Positions 1 to 8,105 of a stretch of 21,389 bases of DNA are shown one piece after another (the stretch's first letter is position 1; every line of letters begins with the position of its first letter). The stretch spans positions 1 through 21,389 of the forward strand of contig WAOU01000038.1 in NCBI GenBank assembly GCA_015521095.1, read 5' to 3'. The stretch is from Desulfurococcales archaeon. Its GTDB lineage: Archaea > Thermoproteota > Thermoprotei_A > Sulfolobales > Acidilobaceae. Made by a program: the position numbers and the translations under genes. The notes under the pieces are model-generated. The model was not told the origin of the DNA, made no database searches, and saw only the letters and a list, made by a program, of their open reading frames with translations.

Positions 1-2
1 AA

Positions 3-887
3 ATAAAAGTATCTAGTATTGCTGGCACTTCATCTATTCCTGACGGTTTCGTAATAGATTTCGAGAGAAAAATATGGCATGTTGTTGAAATAGAGTTGAA
101 ATCGCATGGAGTTTGGAGCCATATAATCCCCCAAGTCTCGAAACACCTTGTGGCTGTAAATAATCCATTAGAAAAAAGAAAATTGATTGAAATTTTTTCA
201 AATCTTATTAAAGACAATAAGGATCTAAAAGAATTGATCACCAAGGTAGGAATCAGTACAGAGGATCTATGGCGTGAGTTAGAAAATATTATAGACAAAA
301 ATCCGATTTTAACAATAATTATCGATGGTGTTCCGAAAGATTTAAAAGTATGGATAAATACAATTAAAATAAACTCAAACATAATTGAAGTATTAAAATA
401 TAAAAATGAAGAAGGAGAAGTTATATACTATATACAAGATGAAGTACTTGGATTAAGTCCAGAACTCGAAGATAAAGAAGGAAAACAATCCCAAGAACCT
501 ATGAGTGAAGAGCAATTTATGTCAAGATGCGTGGAGCCTTTCTGTTATATGTTTGAAAAGCTCAAGGATCTTGCTAATAGATATCCTTATAAATTAAAAA
601 TTCAGTTTAATCCATTTACTATTAGTATACGAGTATCAACGGGACAGAAAAATTATTCAATTTTCACATTATATCCTAATTATGTAACTATAAATAAAAA
701 TAATATAGAAAATCTTAAACATGCATATGGTTCTGATAAAATAGACGAATTCTTTAATAAGCTGCGTATGATAGATGCTATTAATGAAATGTTTGATCTA
801 ATGAAACAACCAGGTGTTAGCTCGGAGTTCCTTACCAAAGAAGACGTTGATCTAATTTTAGAAGCTTTAGATGTTCTTTTATCCTAA
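3..887 (+). CDS. PD-(D/E)xK nuclease-like protein, 5'-truncated by the window edge
   Basis: The reading frame is open from base 3, so the gene starts outside the window. A TTG at base 96 could be called as the start, but that codon lies inside a conserved-looking core. Translating from base 3 gives a Pro-Asp pair (bases 39-44), a beta-strand-like stretch, then Glu-Ile-Glu-Leu-Lys (bases 87-101). This is the PD...(D/E)xK spacing of restriction-endonuclease-fold enzymes. A following segment rich in H, Q and V could be the helix after the catalytic strand. The remaining ~260 residues are charged, Lys/Asn/Ile-rich and without a recognised domain. The gene is much richer in AT than the hydrogenase genes, which suggests a different history. 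Role (DNA defence, repair or other) cannot be decided. Family assignment rests on the short motif only. Confidence 0.62.
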   Translation: MKVSSIAGTSSIPDGFVIDFERKIWHVVEIELKSHGVWSHIIPQVSKHLVAVNNPLEKRKLIEIFSNLIKDNKDLKELITKVGISTEDLWRELENIIDKNPILTIIIDGVPKDLKVWINTIKINSNIIEVLKYKNEEGEVIYYIQDEVLGLSPELEDKEGKQSQEPMSEEQFMSRCVEPFCYMFEKLKDLANRYPYKLKIQFNPFTISIRVSTGQKNYSIFTLYPNYVTINKNNIENLKHAYGSDKIDEFFNKLRMIDAINEMFDLMKQPGVSSEFLTKEDVDLILEALDVLLS

Positions 888-1012
888 TATTAGGTTTATT
901 TCCAATTCTTACATTTTGAATTACCTATATTGTTAGTAGATTTTAATATGGAGTATTGTGAATCACTAATCCAGCGAACTCTCCAAAAACTCATATAAAC
1001 CTTCACCATTCA

Positions 1013-1700
1013 CTATACGCTTAATATGGAAATATTATCTAGTAAGGTTTTTTTGTAGGATAAAATCGTGGCGCTGATCACTAACACTATAATTATTATA
1101 ATAAGAATTATCTTTTCTTTGTATGAATTTGGCCGTGTTTGTTCGGATCCGTTTTGTTTTTCCGTGGAGGTATATGATTGGGTGGTCTGATTCATTGATT
1201 GTTGTGATGTTTTTGTTGTGGTTGGATATTTGTATGTGAGGGTGATTGTGTTTATGGTGGTTAGTTTGATGTAGAGTATTTTTGTCTTGTGGTCCCAGTA
1301 GTATGAGATTGTATTGGTGGTTTGTAGTTCTGTTAGATTTGTAGTTTTGTTTAGTGTGTTGTTGGTCTGGATTGATAGGATTTCGCCATTGGGGATGTAT
1401 AGTGCTATGGCTACTGGTGTGTTTTCTTGTTTTCTGAGGGTGATCGTTATTGTTGCTTGTGTCCATGTTGTATTGTTGATGTGTTGTTGGTTGTGTTCTT
1501 GATATGTTATGTTTTTGATTATTCCCCCGCGTACATATTCTATGCCTATTCCAACATTCTTGGCCATGCTGTATAGGTAGGCTCTTAGTCCGACGGCTGT
1601 GCTGCTCTTGGTCTCAACATTGACCTCGTTGACGTCTTCCCCGTGTTTACTCCTAATAGTTGTTGTTTAGGAGTGTCCAGATCCTATTTGCTGATACAAT
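1013..1700 (-). pseudogene. Degenerate C-terminal fragment of the secreted membrane-anchored protein found at 18455-20977
   Basis: An open frame of 184 codons starts at an ATG at 1567. Homology to the large protein at the right end begins upstream of that ATG. In the same frame, bases 1666 to 1568 encode a stretch with NVET followed by helix-like residues. It aligns with the NVETQ region of the large protein, and the following GIGIEYVRGG matches GIGIEYVRGG exactly. A TAA at 1667-1669 blocks this frame. The upstream homologous piece (a W...NNNY segment) continues in another frame that ends at a TAG at 1653-1655. There is therefore a frameshift between about 1653 and 1669. The last ~35 residues keep a hydrophobic membrane helix and Lys cluster, as in the parent. 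The rest is extremely Thr/Asn/Gln rich. Upstream domains are missing. It is most likely a broken copy, though a short tail-anchored product cannot be excluded. The upstream limit (~1700) is approximate. Confidence 0.72.
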
Positions 1701-1994
1701 CAGTTTCTAGTCTCTCCAATATTCGTCTAAATAGATTTGAGGTATTGTCTCAAAGAAAAGAGGTTCTCACTTGTCTAGACAATCCGAATGTTTGCTATAA
1801 CCTGTAATTAGAGATAAGCGTTTAATCTTAATCGATACATAGTAATTGCAAAGTTTTCAAGAAGCACAATATAGTTTAGCTTTTCTGGATTATTCCATTG
1901 ATAGAATCTTCCATTTCTATGAAACAGAATTAGTATAGACATGTATTTTTAGACCTTTGGTAGCAGGAATTCAGCTTGTCCGCGTTATTAAACT
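1701..1994. other. AT-rich spacer with no recognised gene
   Basis: This stretch separates the broken fragment from the end of the hydrogenase operon. I see no convincing gene or RNA. Reading frames on both strands are short. The longest of note is about 21 codons on the minus strand near 1690-1760, and it has no clear start or relatives I recognise. It may be decayed sequence from the same lost gene. Confidence 0.4.
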
Positions 1995-2612
1995 TCATGT
2001 AGTTTTGGCTACGGCTAGTTTTGGGAGTTCTGTATTTAGCCAGTTTAAGATTTCTTCTTCAAGCTTGTTTGGATTAAGTTTTTTCCATTTTGCGATCCAT
2101 TTTACGTTGATTTCTAAGACCCCTATGTCTCCGTTGTACCAGGCAACTATTCCATTTATTATATTATGACGAATGGCGATGCATCTTCTTCCAGGAATTC
2201 CCAAGACCATACAGCATTGGTCGCCAGCTATTTCTACTAGTTTTCCAGAGTTTTCTAGTCTGTGGCGCCAGACGTCGGCTCTCTGCCATGGGATTATGCC
2301 TGATATACTCATTAATGTTGCTACGTTCTCTATAAATATCGTCCGCAGAGTATAGTCAGTTGTATTGATTATTCCTAGGGATACCGGTTCCTTGTTTTTT
2401 ACATCAGCTAAACCAAACGAGACAAGCTGATTATTATTAATGTCCTTGAGTATCGCTGGTTTAGCAACAGTTTTGCCCAGTGGGCCTTCAATAAGTAAAG
2501 ACGTTCTAGCTAGCTTTCTGGCGTATACCGGTACACCGTAATTGGATGCCTTGTATAATACGGTTAAGGATGTATCAAGGATTCTTAATAATAGTTCCTC
2601 GTTGGAATCCAA
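1995..2612 (-). CDS. Conserved-context hypothetical protein, last gene of the hydrogenase structural operon
   Basis: A 205-residue protein I do not recognise. The start is TTG at 2610-2612. It is preceded by a GGTGA ribosome binding site at the right distance, and a stop codon lies just upstream in frame, so no earlier start is possible. The gene begins 17 bases after the stop of the Isp2 gene and reads in the same direction, so it is probably co-transcribed with it. It is soluble-looking, with no signal peptide or membrane helix. It appears alpha/beta, with adjacent Cys residues followed by LGIPGRR near residue 137. That string resembles the start of HypC, but position, length and the Cys spacing differ, so I do not call it HypC. 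A role in assembly or export of the hydrogenase is a guess from position only. Confidence 0.8.
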   Translation of the reverse strand: MDSNEELLLRILDTSLTVLYKASNYGVPVYARKLARTSLLIEGPLGKTVAKPAILKDINNNQLVSFGLADVKNKEPVSLGIINTTDYTLRTIFIENVATLMSISGIIPWQRADVWRHRLENSGKLVEIAGDQCCMVLGIPGRRCIAIRHNIINGIVAWYNGDIGVLEINVKWIAKWKKLNPNKLEEEILNWLNTELPKLAVAKTT

Positions 2613-2629
2613 TAGTGTTCACCATCGAA

Positions 2630-3985
2630 TCATTTTAGGAGGTGTTGTTTTAACCATTGCGATAAGTGTATTGGGTTTACATTTTCTGCCTTGGAAGCTT
2701 TGAGTACTATTATGTCGTCGATGCATCCGAATACATGGTATCCTGTCGAGGTCCTATATGCTTCTTTGGCTAGGTATCTTGCTACTTGTCTCATGTCGCT
2801 GATTAGTTGTTCTTCTACTCCTTCTTCGAAGAGGACAAGATCAATTCCTAGGTATATGGAGAGTTTCTCTCTTACATATGGGCAGAGCAGGCTCATCCAG
2901 CCTACTCCTGCGTATGGCCATATCAAGTGTTTTTCGTATGGGCGGGCTGTGATTTCTACTAGCTTTGATGCGGCTCCTATTCCTCCTCGGGTGTCTATGT
3001 TACAGCTTGGTATGTATGTTGCTTTGCCCCATTGCGTGAACGCTGGTAGGCCCTCGTAGAGGTATGATTCGTATATGAGCTGTGCCACGTGTATTATATC
3101 GAGATCCTTGGGCTTACTTGCCCTATAATAGGTATATGCGTATTTCAGGTCGTTATATGGGTATCCTCCATCAAGAACTAGGATGTTCCTGAAATTGTTC
3201 ATTACAGCATATGAATAAACGAAGTCGGCGACTTTCCTGGCGGTTTCATAGTGTCCTACTGTTAGTGGGAGGGGTGGGCGTACACCTAGGGGCCTGTCTG
3301 GGAAAGCGTATTTTATATTTGCTGCATCGAGGACTTCGAGATATGCTTCAATGTTTTCTCTATTCACGAAGACGTTGAAGATATCTAGTAGTATTAGGTA
3401 ATCGGCTTCATCTTTTTTGGCAACGTTATGATTACTAGAAAGTTCTTCTAGTACACTGTTCCATTCATACATTAGGCTTCTCCAGGGAGAATCTATCACT
3501 CTTAATTCCAGCCTAGCTAGCAGGTTAATAATTGACGGCGCAAGACCGTAACGGAAAAGGACTGATCTTAACATGGCGATAACTGTTCCCGAATCTACTC
3601 CATGTGGACACGTATAGTAGCATGCTCCACAATTACTACAGTGGTATGCAAGGTCGAGCATGACCTTAATCTCGTCCTCGTTTTTAGGCAGTTTCGCGCC
3701 GACCAGTGAACCTAATATCTTGCCAGAGATAGTCGAGGTCTTCTTATATAGCTTCCTCATCTCATTCGCCATTCTTGCCGGAGCATAGAGCTTATCCACA
3801 GCATTATAGAAGGGACATGAAGGAGCACAAGCATTACAGTCAATACACGATTCTAGAAAATGCATCTCAGGTAGGCCTAGATATCCCTCAATTACTTCCC
3901 GGGTTTCCTTCCATAAGAGCTCTTCCCTCTTATCCTTATGATTCCTAGAGAGGAAACTGTTTAGTCTCGATACGAGTCCACTCAT
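2630..3985 (-). CDS. isp2: Isp2-like iron-sulfur protein of the hydrogenase (HdrC/HdrD-related)
   Basis: A 451-residue electron-transfer subunit. Two [4Fe-4S] ferredoxin motifs lie near the N-terminus: C47-x2-C50-x2-C53-x3-C57P and C116-x2-C119-x2-C122-x3-C126P. The C-terminal half has the outline of the heterodisulfide-reductase CCG domain: a PSC motif (C328), a Gly/Trp segment ending in C368, and an FGC (C421). The double cysteines that normally bind the unusual cluster or active site are reduced to single ones. In known membrane-bound hydrogenases of this class, Isp2 works with the b-type cytochrome Isp1 to pass electrons from the hydrogenase to the quinone pool or a sulfur reductase. The ATG overlaps the Isp1 stop codon (ATGA), a sign of translational coupling. 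There is no signal peptide, so it is presumably on the cytoplasmic face with Isp1. Confidence 0.86.
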   Translation of the reverse strand: MSGLVSRLNSFLSRNHKDKREELLWKETREVIEGYLGLPEMHFLESCIDCNACAPSCPFYNAVDKLYAPARMANEMRKLYKKTSTISGKILGSLVGAKLPKNEDEIKVMLDLAYHCSNCGACYYTCPHGVDSGTVIAMLRSVLFRYGLAPSIINLLARLELRVIDSPWRSLMYEWNSVLEELSSNHNVAKKDEADYLILLDIFNVFVNRENIEAYLEVLDAANIKYAFPDRPLGVRPPLPLTVGHYETARKVADFVYSYAVMNNFRNILVLDGGYPYNDLKYAYTYYRASKPKDLDIIHVAQLIYESYLYEGLPAFTQWGKATYIPSCNIDTRGGIGAASKLVEITARPYEKHLIWPYAGVGWMSLLCPYVREKLSIYLGIDLVLFEEGVEEQLISDMRQVARYLAKEAYRTSTGYHVFGCIDDIIVLKASKAENVNPIHLSQWLKQHLLK

Positions 3986-4860
3986 CTCTTCTTCACCTTC
4001 CTCCTCGGAGGCACCAGCCTGCCACCCTCGAGTGCCGCTCCTCTCATCACTGTTCTATCAATCCATTCCACTATCTTTCCGAAGAACATGCCAAAGACGA
4101 AGTGCCAGTACTTTGTGAACGGTATAAGTGCAAGGAATAGGCCTGCTAGAGTTATGTGTAGGCCGAGTATCGTCCTGTACGCCGTTGTATCGGATAGGAA
4201 TGGTAAAGATTCATGGTGTGCTGCCAATGCTCCTGTTATTAGAATAAGTGTTAAATGAATATAGAGTATAACGTCGCTCGGTCGGTGACCCTCCTTGATC
4301 ATCATGTATATTCTTTCTCCTAGCTTGAAGCCTACAGCTATGAGGGATACCGCGGTTAGAACATCTCCATTCAGTATGATTGTAAGTGGACCCCATATTG
4401 ATTCGTGGAAGGGTCTCGTGGCTATTGCAGGTTCGAACTGTTGGAAGAGGGGTAAGCTACCTGTTGCACTGCTGATCGGTATGGCTAATGGCCATACTAT
4501 TGAGTATAGTGAGATAAAGTACGCGTAGAAGGCTACGTGCTGTCCTAGGAGGAATATCAATGGTAGTAGTCCTATCATGTGTACTCCTATTAGGCCCAGG
4601 AAGAGATCTTTCCTATTTCTAAAGGCCGCGAATAGAGGCGGATAGATGTAGACGTTGACTAGTCCCAGTATAAGAGTCAATATACCTTCGGGTGCTCTAT
4701 AAGCTACCCATTTCTTCCTCCTTAACGCTAGCCCGAGCCGGGTAACCCTATAAACAAATCCTATGACGAAAATGATTATCGCTAGAGGGAAGACAATGTA
4801 TACAGATAGACTATATACATCGAGTGGATTAGGGTTAAATTGTTGTAGCAGAGAAAGCAT
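3982..4860 (-). CDS. isp1: Isp1-like membrane cytochrome b subunit (NarI/HdrE-related)
   Basis: A 292-residue integral membrane protein with about six or seven hydrophobic helices (roughly 16-37, 58-75, 86-106, 110-130, 157-178, 196-214, 230-248) and a basic C-terminal tail. Histidines that could bind haem b sit in or near helices: H94, H108, H202, H215/H216, H235 and H253. Its place between the large subunit and the HdrD-like protein, and the pairing with that protein, fit Isp1, the membrane anchor and haem subunit of archaeal and bacterial Isp-type [NiFe] hydrogenases. The start ATG is preceded by a good GAGGTGG site in the 13-base gap after the large-subunit stop. The identification rests on topology, histidines and context, and no single signature motif was used. 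Confidence 0.82.
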   Translation of the reverse strand: MLSLLQQFNPNPLDVYSLSVYIVFPLAIIIFVIGFVYRVTRLGLALRRKKWVAYRAPEGILTLILGLVNVYIYPPLFAAFRNRKDLFLGLIGVHMIGLLPLIFLLGQHVAFYAYFISLYSIVWPLAIPISSATGSLPLFQQFEPAIATRPFHESIWGPLTIILNGDVLTAVSLIAVGFKLGERIYMMIKEGHRPSDVILYIHLTLILITGALAAHHESLPFLSDTTAYRTILGLHITLAGLFLALIPFTKYWHFVFGMFFGKIVEWIDRTVMRGAALEGGRLVPPRRKVKKR

Positions 4861-4873
4861 CGCCAGCCACCTC

Positions 4874-6706
4874 TTAGACAGTGCAGGCTGGCGTTAGTAG
4901 TCTTTTGATAGTCTTTACTCTTGATCCTTTACTCGTTATAGTAGCATGTACTGCGCATGCGAGACATGGATCGAAGCTCCTGATGGACCTTACAAAGTCG
5001 AGACCAACCCACTCTTCTGGCTGGGTTTCCTCTGTCACGACTGTATTGTTTGCAGCTAGTTCGAATGGACTCATGCCATGTTCGTCGCTGGGGCTCACGT
5101 TGCTTGTTGTTGGCGCTTGTATTTGGAGGTTGAGGAGTTTTCCTCCTTTCTGGACCATCCAGTGGCGGACTGTTCCCCTTGGGGCCTCGAGGCTTCCTAT
5201 ACCGCGGGTTATCCTGTCTGGTGCTTTCCACGGCCTGCTTGTTTCAACGTTTCCACTCTTGACCAGGCCAAGGGCGAATTCTATATTTCTCCATGCAGCT
5301 GCTACATCTATTAGCATGTTGAATGCTCTAGCCCACAATCGATATATTGTTGAGCTGTACTCTGGTACCTCCCACTCGATATCCATGGGCTCTGCTACTG
5401 CCGAAGGCAGATTATCTGCTCCACCTGACTTGGGCAGGGATACTCTTACTTTTCCTGCTGATCCGAACTCGCTCCCTACGAGGCTGGTTATCTTTAGTCG
5501 TATTATTGGACCTACCTCGAATGGGATTATTCTTCCGTCTTTCCAGACAAGTCTCACTGTGGCGGACCAGCTGTACTTGGATGCCCAGTCTCTGGCGCCT
5601 CTCTTAGGAATTGTCAGTTTGTTCCATGGATGATATATCGGATCTACTCTTCCCCATAAGAGCTTGTTTCCTGCCGGATCTTCCTCTGTATAGAATTCTA
5701 GGTTTCTGACCTTGTCGCCCCATTCTTCATAGAAGCTCTTTTCCACGTGCTCCATGTGGCTGATGTTTATCTCTGAATATTTTGTGGAGACTATTTCTCC
5801 ATCTATTATTATTCCTGGTTTGATCAGTCTTGATCCAGCGATATCGTCCATTGACTTATAGTATTCCTCGGGTTCTACTTCACCTATACCTCCTAGCATG
5901 CTTGGGTCATCGAACAAGCCTGTTGAGACGCCGGTTATCCTGTCATATGTTTTCCCTTGTTCTGCATATCCTATACTCTCGTAGAACGCCAGTAGATCTC
6001 TCCAGACATAATAGTTGTATTTTGCCCATGCTGTTAGTTTCACTAGCCTATACGTGTATCCCATTAATAGGTACTCGGCGTTAGAGAGATCAGTGGATAT
6101 TCCTCCAGGTATAAGGGTGCTAGGATGACTGTGTCTTCCATATATTAGTACTCCGGCTTCTCTCGCTATTCTCTGATATTGGACTGCGAGCTTCCACATC
6201 TTTCCTGATATTGGATTCAATGCCTCCATTATGTCCGAGATCTTAGTATATCCATGTATATCTCGGTGCTCTGCTAGAGTGTTTTGTGCCTCCTCCCATA
6301 CGCTAGGTGTAAGTCTTGAAACAGTTGACGCGCTGAAGTCGGGTCCTTCAAGCATGTTGAGAATTATGCTGTGATCATATATGTGGTCTGTTACGGCGAA
6401 CGCCAAGTTCCTTAGCACAACTCCCAGTGGTTTAGGAGATACACCGTAGACCATGTCCGCAGCTATAACGTCGGCATTGGCATGGCTGGCACCGCATACT
6501 CCGCATATTCTACTTGTAATATGAACTGCGTCCTCCGGGGGCCTACCAAGGCTGAAAACTTCGAATCCACGAAACATAGTTACGAAGCTCCTCGTCTCGT
6601 CCGCGACCGGTCTACGCCGCTCGGTATCGACAACGAGTCTTAGTCCTAGATGTCCCTCGATACGTGTGATAGGGTCTATTACCATCTCCCTGAGTCTCAA
6701 CGACAT
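4874..6706 (-). CDS. hynL: [NiFe]-hydrogenase large (catalytic) subunit precursor
   Basis: A 610-residue precursor of the subunit that carries the Ni-Fe active site and splits H2. The N-terminal ligand motif is RICGVCGASH (C68, C71, H75). The C-terminal motif is DPCLACAVH (C581, C584, H587). The RIEGH motif with Glu17 near the start is also typical. After His587 there are 23 further residues, the tail that the processing protease removes once nickel is inserted; mature length should be 587. The tail is basic and contains its own Cys (C608). The subunit has no signal peptide and should be exported together with the Tat-signal small subunit. The ATG overlaps the small-subunit stop by one base (TAATG), behind a strong GGAGGTGA site, so synthesis of the two is coupled. 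Confidence 0.98.
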   Translation of the reverse strand: MSLRLREMVIDPITRIEGHLGLRLVVDTERRRPVADETRSFVTMFRGFEVFSLGRPPEDAVHITSRICGVCGASHANADVIAADMVYGVSPKPLGVVLRNLAFAVTDHIYDHSIILNMLEGPDFSASTVSRLTPSVWEEAQNTLAEHRDIHGYTKISDIMEALNPISGKMWKLAVQYQRIAREAGVLIYGRHSHPSTLIPGGISTDLSNAEYLLMGYTYRLVKLTAWAKYNYYVWRDLLAFYESIGYAEQGKTYDRITGVSTGLFDDPSMLGGIGEVEPEEYYKSMDDIAGSRLIKPGIIIDGEIVSTKYSEINISHMEHVEKSFYEEWGDKVRNLEFYTEEDPAGNKLLWGRVDPIYHPWNKLTIPKRGARDWASKYSWSATVRLVWKDGRIIPFEVGPIIRLKITSLVGSEFGSAGKVRVSLPKSGGADNLPSAVAEPMDIEWEVPEYSSTIYRLWARAFNMLIDVAAAWRNIEFALGLVKSGNVETSRPWKAPDRITRGIGSLEAPRGTVRHWMVQKGGKLLNLQIQAPTTSNVSPSDEHGMSPFELAANNTVVTEETQPEEWVGLDFVRSIRSFDPCLACAVHATITSKGSRVKTIKRLLTPACTV

Positions 6707-7986
6707 TACTTTTCACCTCCCTCCTCTTTCTCCTGCAGGCTTGAAGGCTTCTTTCTTAGAGACTTGTCTGCTAGATAGGCTAGAGCGGCGCCGGCTGCGC
6801 CGGCTAGTGCAAGGCCTGTTGCGAGTTCTTTCGTCCCTACTTTCTGGACAGCGTTCAGGGGCTTGTAGAATCCTTCGAATGAATCGGTGAAGCCTGGCAT
6901 TGTGCATCCTATACATACTCCACCGGTCCTAGTGGGTCCGCCTACACCGTTTACCCAGCCGACCTTGTTCCATGGACAATTGCTAATGGGTCCTTTACAG
7001 CCGACAGCGAAGAGACATTTTTCATTGGGGTCTCCTGGGGTTTCTCTGAAGTCTCCTGCCGCATAGGAGCCTGCACGTGGACACTGTTCGTGGACTGTGG
7101 GGCCGAATATGAATTTTGGACGCCAGTATTCGTCTAGTTCTGGTAGGTCAAGGAGTCCTTTCGCCCATAGTACTAGGTTTGCTAGTACCCTTAACTGTGC
7201 GTTGCCGTTGGCTGGGCATCCTGGGACTGCGATGGCGGGTCTGCAGGATTGGTCTCCGGCGCCTTGTGGCCGGCATTTCTCGTATGCGAATTTCTTGAAG
7301 GGCTCTGCTTCTGGTAGGACGTCTATTATTCCTTTGAATCCTCTTACGGGATCAGGGAAGAATCCTATACCGCCCGTGGGGCTGGGGCTGAATCCTAGGT
7401 CCTTATAGTATTCGTGGTCTTTGAATCCTGGAGGAGCCTGTATAACCCTGTTTGCTACGACTCCCCCGTAGCTCGCACAATTACCTACCGTTACTACAGC
7501 CACTGCTCTTTTCAATAGCCTCCTCATCCACTCCATACACGATATTGGTTTTCCATTTTCTTCTCCGATATAACAGAGATAATCACTGTAAGGAGGCGCC
7601 CCCATCTTCTCGTCTGGTGGAACGCTCCCCTCAAGTACAAGCACATAGGGATCAAATTCTCCCTCGACTACTTTCCTTAGAATGTCTAGAGCCGACTCCC
7701 CCCACTCGGGCATAACGGTTTCATGGAATAGTAGCTTAATATTTCCTGGACCAGTAATTTGTGCTGTTCCGCCCAGTATATCGATTAGGTCTGGGTCAGT
7801 AGCTTGTATTAGCGCAGTAGTGTTGCCTGCGCAGTCCTGTGCTTCAAACCATACTATGTTGATGTCCCCGCTCTGTACGGTTTGTGCCATTGCTCTTACT
7901 GCCTGTTTCCAATCAACAGCCAGGACCAGGCCTGTCAGACCGGTGAGCTTCAAAAACTCCCTTCTAGTCAGTTTTGTTGATGCCAT
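6706..7986 (-). CDS. hynS: [NiFe]-hydrogenase small subunit precursor with Tat signal
   Basis: A 426-residue subunit holding the iron-sulfur relay. The N-terminus has a twin-arginine signal (TRREFLK at 7-13 plus a hydrophobic stretch ending near residue 35). Cluster ligands are visible. Distal: H299, C302, C324 and C330. Medial: C337, C358 and C361. Proximal: C52, C170 (VGNC) and C257 (PGC). The usual proximal motif C-x-x-C reads C52-A-G-N55, so the fourth ligand is an Asn, or comes from another Cys such as C138 or C150. Near the C-terminus, residues ~386-407 form a short hydrophobic helix followed by a charged tail, the usual membrane anchor. Architecture and partners fit a group 1 membrane-bound uptake hydrogenase facing outward. 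It is the first gene of its operon, with a promoter just upstream. Confidence 0.97.
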   Translation of the reverse strand: MASTKLTRREFLKLTGLTGLVLAVDWKQAVRAMAQTVQSGDINIVWFEAQDCAGNTTALIQATDPDLIDILGGTAQITGPGNIKLLFHETVMPEWGESALDILRKVVEGEFDPYVLVLEGSVPPDEKMGAPPYSDYLCYIGEENGKPISCMEWMRRLLKRAVAVVTVGNCASYGGVVANRVIQAPPGFKDHEYYKDLGFSPSPTGGIGFFPDPVRGFKGIIDVLPEAEPFKKFAYEKCRPQGAGDQSCRPAIAVPGCPANGNAQLRVLANLVLWAKGLLDLPELDEYWRPKFIFGPTVHEQCPRAGSYAAGDFRETPGDPNEKCLFAVGCKGPISNCPWNKVGWVNGVGGPTRTGGVCIGCTMPGFTDSFEGFYKPLNAVQKVGTKELATGLALAGAAGAALAYLADKSLRKKPSSLQEKEEGGEK

Positions 7987-8004
7987 CTGAGAAACGCCCT
8001 GTCT

Positions 8005-8034
8005 TTAACGGTTTATCATCGGCGATATTTAAAG
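8005..8034 (-). promoter_or_regulatory. Promoter of the hydrogenase structural operon
   Basis: On the minus strand the sequence CTTTAAATAT (8034-8025), preceded by A-rich bases suitable for a BRE, forms a good archaeal TATA box. A start site about 25 bases downstream (near 8004) would leave a leader of about 18 bases before the small-subunit ATG at 7986. This short leader is common in Crenarchaeota. It lies in the 118-base gap after nikR, so the structural genes can be expressed apart from the nickel genes. Confidence 0.6.
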
Positions 8035-8105
8035 ATTGTTTCATGAAAAATTTAAGAATTAAAATATAATTAGCCGCGCAATACCAAGAACCGTATTATC
8101 TCGTG

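Noticed and set aside
1035..1466. Second minus-strand open frame of 143 codons overlapping the C-terminal fragment
   Set aside because: It arises because the coding strand is poor in G and so has few stops; it has no similarity to the parent protein and a composition of His, Asn and Thr only.
1690..1760. Short minus-strand frame of about 21 codons
   Set aside because: No start or ribosome site, and no similarity that I recognise.
2190..2215. LGIPGRR in the 205-residue protein as evidence for a HypC homologue
   Set aside because: It lies in the middle of the protein, the Cys spacing is different, and a complete hypC is present at 15489-15791.
4881..5633. 250-codon plus-strand frame opposite the large subunit, and similar frames opposite nikM, hypD and the small subunit
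   Set aside because: Each lies antisense to a gene with complete family motifs and encodes no recognisable protein.
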